Assembly (NCBI RefSeq): GCF_013337115.1
Contig: NZ_SGWE01000004.1
Location: 1,641,001-1,705,000, forward strand
From: Deinococcus sp. JMULE3
Lineage (GTDB): Bacteria > Deinococcota > Deinococci > Deinococcales > Deinococcaceae
Direction of reading: 5' to 3'
DNA length: 64,000 nt
Shown: positions 58,720-64,000 of the stretch, piece after piece
Numbering within the stretch: the stretch's first letter is position 1
Layout: each line of letters begins with the position of its first letter
The notes under the pieces: generated by a model
The model's input: only the letters and a program-made list of their open reading frames with translations
Told to the model about the DNA's origin: nothing
The model's database searches: none
Translations under genes and position numbers: made by a program

Positions 58720-60714
58720 ATGGATCGGATTGCTCCGCTCGCCAAGATTCTGGCGGAAGCGAACGGGATTGACTGGCAGAGACTGCAGGGTTCGGGTGCA
58801 GGTGGCCTGATCGTGGAACAGGACATCCTGAACTACCTGTCGCGCGTCATGAGTGGTGAGGAGGACCCGCCCAGCACGCCGGTGGACCTGCCCCCACCCG
58901 ACTGGAACGGCGAGGAGGTCCCCACAGCCGACATGCTCGGCCGCGCCGGCATGAGCGCCGACATGCTCAGGGGCGCCGGGGTGGACACCGACCTGACCGC
59001 CTTCGTCGAGCAGACCCGCGCGGCGGCGCCCAGCGTGCCGGCCCCGGCTACCGAGAGCCTCGACGACGACCTGGAGTTCGAACTGGACGACGAACCCGAG
59101 GACACCCCCGCCCCGCAGGTCGCCGCACCCACCTTCATCCCGGCGCCCGAGATCCCGGCCGCTCCGGCACCCGAACCGGTGCCCGCACCCGTGGCTGCAC
59201 CAGAGCCGGAACCCGCGCAGCCCGCCGCGGCCGGCTGGAACTGGGGCACCCCGGCGCCCACCCCGACCCCGGTCGAGGCGGCACCCGTGGAAGCCGCGCC
59301 CGTCGAGACTGCGCCAGTCGAGAGTGCCCCGGTCGAGGTGACTCCCGTCGAGGAAGCCCCGGTCGAGGTCGCGCCAGTCGAGGTTGCGCCAGTCGAGGTC
59401 TCCCCGGTCGAGGTCGCCGCTGTGGCCGAGCCGGAACCCGTGCCGACGCCTGAACCGACGCCTGCGCCCGCCCCGGCGGCGGCGGGTGGCCTGGCCGCTG
59501 GCCTGGGCAGCCTGCTCTCGCGCCTGTACCAGAAACCGGCCGAGCCCGCGCAGCCCGCTCCGGCCGCCGAGATGCCCACGCCCGCCGCTGCGGCTCCGGT
59601 CGAGGTGGCTCCGGTCGAGGTGGCTCCGGTCGACGTCGCACCCGTCGAGATCGCACCGGTCGAGACTGCTCCGGCCGAGCCCACTCCGGTCGAGCCCAGC
59701 CCTGTTGAGCCCGAGCCGGTCGTGACGCCCGAGTTGACCGAGCCCGAGCTGACCGAGGTTGAGGCCCCGGCGGCGGCCTGGACGGATGGCCGTCAGGCGG
59801 ACGACGCCGCCTGGGCGCAACCGGCCGAGCCGGAAGCGCAGCCCGCGACCGAGCCTCTGCCCGAACCTGTGACCGAGCCCGAACCGGTCGCCGCTCAGGA
59901 AGAGGACACCGCGACCGAGGCGGCGACCGAAGAGATGCCCGCCGCAGCGCCCGAGCCCATGGTCGAGGAATCGATGGGCGAGGACGTCGCGGCCCAGGAC
60001 CCTATGGTCGAGGAAGCCGTGGTGGCCGAGCCGGTCGAGGCCGAGTCCACCGTGGAGCCCGTGGTGGACCCCATCGACACCGAAGCCGTCGAGACTGAAC
60101 CGGTCGCTGCGGAACCGGCTGCCACCCAACCGGCGGCCGCTGAACCGACGGACGAGCCCGTCGCCGGGGAAGCCATGCCCGCCGCGCCCGTGCCCGCCGC
60201 GCCCGTGCCCGCCGCGCCCGTGCCTGCCGCGCCGATGCCTGCCCCCGTGGCGGCGCCCGCTGGGAACGCGGTGTGGTTCGGCGCGTACCTGCGCCGCGAC
60301 GCGAACGTGGCGGCCCTGCATGACCTGCGTGGTCAGGTGACGGCGGCGCTGTCGCGGGACCTGCCGCTGGCGCTGCTGGTGGCCCGTGCGGCTCAGCGTC
60401 ACGCGGACACGCTGGGTCTGGGCAGCGTGGCGGTGCACGCCGACGGCGGCGCGATGTCTGCTGGTAGCGGCAGCCTGCGCGACGCGCTGGACGCCGGTGC
60501 GTTCGAGGGCAAGCCGGATCTGCTGGTCGTGGACGCCGGGTCGATGGATCTGGATGACCTGCACTTCCCGCACACGACGACGCTCAGCGTGGGTCGCGTG
60601 CAGGATGGCCGCGCGGCGCTGACGCTGAACGGCGACGTGGACGCGGCGCGTGCGGCGCAGTTCCTGGCGCAGGTGGCCGGGACGCTGGAGCAGCCGATCC
60701 TGCTGGTGCTGTAA
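58720..60714 (+). CDS. pseudo-E2 protein: E3-binding domain, PVE-repeat linker, degenerate acyltransferase domain
   Basis: A 664-residue protein. Residues 1-40 (IAPLAKILAEANGIDWQRL, GLIVEQDILNYL) are a peripheral-subunit-binding domain as in E2 of 2-oxoacid dehydrogenases. Residues about 130-510 are a low-complexity Pro/Glu/Val/Ala linker with ~25 PVE-x2-P units. Residues 515-664 follow the E2 catalytic fold order but LTLNGDVDAARAAQFLAQV replaces the usual LSVDHRVVDGADGARFL, so the catalytic His is lost. No lipoyl domain. It may organise E1/E3 without acyl transfer; function is inferred. Confidence 0.78.
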   Translation: MDRIAPLAKILAEANGIDWQRLQGSGAGGLIVEQDILNYLSRVMSGEEDPPSTPVDLPPPDWNGEEVPTADMLGRAGMSADMLRGAGVDTDLTAFVEQTRAAAPSVPAPATESLDDDLEFELDDEPEDTPAPQVAAPTFIPAPEIPAAPAPEPVPAPVAAPEPEPAQPAAAGWNWGTPAPTPTPVEAAPVEAAPVETAPVESAPVEVTPVEEAPVEVAPVEVAPVEVSPVEVAAVAEPEPVPTPEPTPAPAPAAAGGLAAGLGSLLSRLYQKPAEPAQPAPAAEMPTPAAAAPVEVAPVEVAPVDVAPVEIAPVETAPAEPTPVEPSPVEPEPVVTPELTEPELTEVEAPAAAWTDGRQADDAAWAQPAEPEAQPATEPLPEPVTEPEPVAAQEEDTATEAATEEMPAAAPEPMVEESMGEDVAAQDPMVEEAVVAEPVEAESTVEPVVDPIDTEAVETEPVAAEPAATQPAAAEPTDEPVAGEAMPAAPVPAAPVPAAPVPAAPMPAPVAAPAGNAVWFGAYLRRDANVAALHDLRGQVTAALSRDLPLALLVARAAQRHADTLGLGSVAVHADGGAMSAGSGSLRDALDAGAFEGKPDLLVVDAGSMDLDDLHFPHTTTLSVGRVQDGRAALTLNGDVDAARAAQFLAQVAGTLEQPILLVL

Positions 60715-60727
60715 CCCCTCTCCTCTT

Positions 60728-60768
60728 GGCCGCGCCCCTCCCATCCAGGGAGGCGGCGCGGCCTTCTT
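60728..60768 (+). terminator. Rho-independent terminator after the pseudo-E2 gene
   Basis: GGCCGCGCC pairs with GGCGCGGCC and CCTCCC with GGGAGG inside it (one bulged C), followed by TTCTT. Confidence 0.8.
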
Positions 60769-60817
60769 GTGGGGCCTTTGTTGTGTCGCCGTGGGCGCGC
60801 GGCGCACAATGGCGGGC

Positions 60818-61111
60818 ATGGTGACAGCGATCGTGATGGTGCAGGCCGAGCGGCAGCGCGTGCAGGAAACGGCCGAGGCGCTGGCGGGCGTCCCGAGTGT
60901 CCGCGAGGTGTACTCGGTGACGGGCGAGTGGGACATCGTGGCGATCCTGAAACTGACGCGCTACGAGGATCTGGATGACGTGGTGACCGGGCACCTGCGC
61001 AAGGTGGAGGGCATCACGCGCACGCAGACGATGCTGGCGTTCCGGACGTACAACGATTCGCTGCTGGATCAGGGGTTCGGGGTGGGCCTGGACGAGTCGC
61101 AGCAGCGTTGA
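60818..61111 (+). CDS. stand-alone Lrp/AsnC ligand-binding (RAM) domain protein
   Basis: A 97-residue protein consisting of the RAM fold alone: TAIVMVQAERQRVQETAEALAG, VREVYSVTGEWDIVAIL, VEGITRTQTMLAF. No helix-turn-helix. Such free RAM proteins bind amino acids and modify Lrp-type regulators or enzymes. CACAAT ends 7 bases before ATG 60818, which favours this start over an ATG at 60809. Confidence 0.85.
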   Translation: MVTAIVMVQAERQRVQETAEALAGVPSVREVYSVTGEWDIVAILKLTRYEDLDDVVTGHLRKVEGITRTQTMLAFRTYNDSLLDQGFGVGLDESQQR

Positions 61112-61204
61112 AGGGCGGATGAGCGCCGTTTAAGAAACCTTCACGCGCTGGTTGGTGGGCGGGGTTTTGTGACCTGACCCACCTGAGCCCCTGGGGCGGG
61201 CGGG

Positions 61205-61210
61205 TACGTT
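61205..61210 (+). promoter_or_regulatory. -10 box of leaderless type, ABC transporter
   Basis: TACGTT ends 6 bases before ATG 61217 of the osmF-like gene. Confidence 0.5.
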
Positions 61211-61216
61211 GCACGC

Positions 61217-62143
<927 letters not shown>

Positions 62144-62168
62144 TGCGCCCGCCGCGCTGGACCGGACG

Positions 62169-63348
62169 GTGAGCACGGCGCGGACCGGGGTGGGGGCAGG
62201 GGCGCAGGCTCCTGCCCCTGCTGCTGCGCGGCGTGACGTGCGATTGGTGCTGTGGCTCGCGGCCCTGCCGATGCTGGCGGGGGCGTGGCTGCCGTGGGTG
62301 CTGCTGCGCCCGAACCGGCTGGCGCCCGGCGAGTACCTGCGGTTGCCGCCTGAATGGGTGGCGCTGGCGGCCGCGCTGGCGCTGCTTCCCGCTGTCGTCG
62401 GGCTTGGGCGGCGGGGGCTGGTGTGGCTGCCGGCCACGCTGGCGCTGCTGCTGGGTGTGTGGCTGCTGGGGGACCGCACGGCGGCGGCGCTGGCCGGTCA
62501 GGCCGAGTTCGCGCGGGCCAGTGCGGCCAGCGGCGTGTGGCTGTACCTGCTAGGCGCAGGGGTCGCAGCATACGCAGCGGGGCTGGCCCTGCCGGAACGC
62601 CGCTGGGTGGCGTGGCTGTGGGTGCCGCCCGCGCTGGCGCTGCTGCTGGGCGGGCACCTGGCGGGCTGGTCGGTGCTTGTCGAGGGCCGGAACGAGGGGC
62701 CGCGCTGGGTGCAGGAACTGGCGCAGCACCTGCGGCTGGTGGGCAGTGCACTGGGCCTGTCGATGCTGATCGGGGTGCCGCTGGCGGTGTGTGCGGCGGG
62801 TCGCGCGCGGGTGGCGGACGCCGTGCTGGGCGTGGCGAACGCCGTGCAGACCCTGCCCAGTCTCGCCCTGCTGGGCCTGCTGATCGCGCCGCTGTCGGCG
62901 CTGGCGAACGCCGTGCCCGCCCTGCGTGAGGCCGGGGTCAGCGGGATCGGCGTGGCCCCGGCGCTGACGGCCATGACGCTGTACGCGCTGCTGCCGGTGC
63001 TGCGCAACGGCGTGGTGGCCCTGCGGGGCGTGCCCGCCGGGTGGTTGACGCGGCGCGCGGGATGGGCATGACGTCCTCGCAGCGCTTCTGGCGGGTGCAG
63101 GTGCCGCTGGCGCTGCCGGTGTGGCTGGGTGGGGTGCGGCAGGCGGCGGTGCTGCTCGTGGGTGTGGCGGCCGTCGCCGCGCTGATCGGCGCGGGGGGGC
63201 TGGGCACGTACATCTTCAAGGGCCTGCAGAGTGCCGCGTCGGACCTGATCCTGCTGGGGGCCGTCCCGGCGGCGCTGCTGGCCATTCTCGTGGACGGCGC
63301 GCTGCGGGCGCTGGAGGGCTGGCTGGGCCGCCGCCTGGGGAGGGCCGC

Positions 63349-63352
<4 letters not shown>
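62169..63352 (+). pseudogene. OpuB/OsmW-type ABC permease, frameshifted
   Basis: One continuous permease is split over two frames. From GTG 62169 the first frame reads ten hydrophobic segments and LRNGVVALRGVPAG, then runs into WLTRRAGWA and stops at 63071. The expected continuation VVDAARGMGMTSSQRFWRVQVPL, including the ABC-permease EAA-like loop, is in the next frame to 63352. The shift is at the GGG at 63039-63041: one extra G would join the frames. The ATPase gene overlaps the end and is intact. Either a sequencing or assembly error, a real mutation, or phase variation. Confidence 0.85.

Positions 63353-64000
<648 letters not shown>

Overview
The window is about 70% G+C chromosomal DNA from a Deinococcus species. 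The main evidence is an HU protein with a Lys/Ala/Pro tail, a DdrA-like (Rad52-type) protein, an RNase II-family enzyme of the short DR0020 type, a full HspR (HAIR) operator in front of ftsH, csaB for cell-wall polymer pyruvylation, and many genes whose -10 box lies only 5-7 bases before the start codon (the leaderless arrangement common in this genus). There is no prophage, CRISPR array, rRNA operon or intact insertion sequence. The region is mostly core genes packed in short operons with ATGA/GTGA overlaps.

Layout. 1-2900: DoxX-like membrane protein, small ferredoxin and FNR-type regulator around an FNR-like box, then HU and a ThiF/MoeB-type enzyme. 2900-7800: PlsY-like protein, large membrane protein, ubiX, ispD, ispE. 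7900-12400: small conserved protein, penicillin-acylase-family hydrolase, DdrA-like protein coupled to a calcineurin-like phosphoesterase. 12400-15700: tRNA-Asp, tRNA-Phe, a DUF6508-like gene, then queF-queD-queE-queC for queuosine. 15700-23300: transketolase, tandem GNAT, TPR protein, an FtsH N-domain-only paralogue and ftsH. 23400-27500: three-gene SHOCT/DUF4097 operon, RNase II-like enzyme, small proteins. 28200-34800: propeller protein, then a six-gene operon of ECF sigma, anti-sigma, RseB-like protein, DUF1800, DUF1501 and a cytochrome-like protein. 34800-38000: DtxR-type regulator, cobS, cobC-like, cobT. 38000-45900: secreted trypsin-like protease, thrC, N-carbamoylputrescine amidase, P450 with divergent regulator, hydrolase, methyltransferase. 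45900-53800: C39-like protein, methyltransferase, truA, LysM/M23 peptidase, PadR pair, surE, thioesterase. 53800-64000: csaB with DUF5693, udk, a LeuDH-like gene, a pseudo-E2 protein, a RAM-domain protein and an OsmF-type ABC transporter whose permease gene is frameshifted.

The most striking features are these. (1) Five copies of a 132-154 bp MITE-like element have TACGG-type terminal inverted repeats, two internal hairpins that covary between copies, and 3-bp TNA target duplications; four of the five sit exactly in a stop codon. (2) Two near-identical sigma-E-like promoters (GGGAACTTTTTCG, 17-bp spacer from GGAACTT, then TCYAA) precede the ECF sigma gene and the DUF1800-DUF1501 genes, which defines a local regulon. 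(3) A DdrA/Rad52-like protein is coupled to a metallophosphoesterase behind a leaderless promoter. (4) A free-standing FtsH periplasmic domain is encoded next to HspR-controlled ftsH. (5) A degenerate E2 acyltransferase carries a long PVE-repeat linker. Several enzymes lack signature residues (LeuDH-like, PlsY-like). All family assignments are from reading the sequence; no database search was run.
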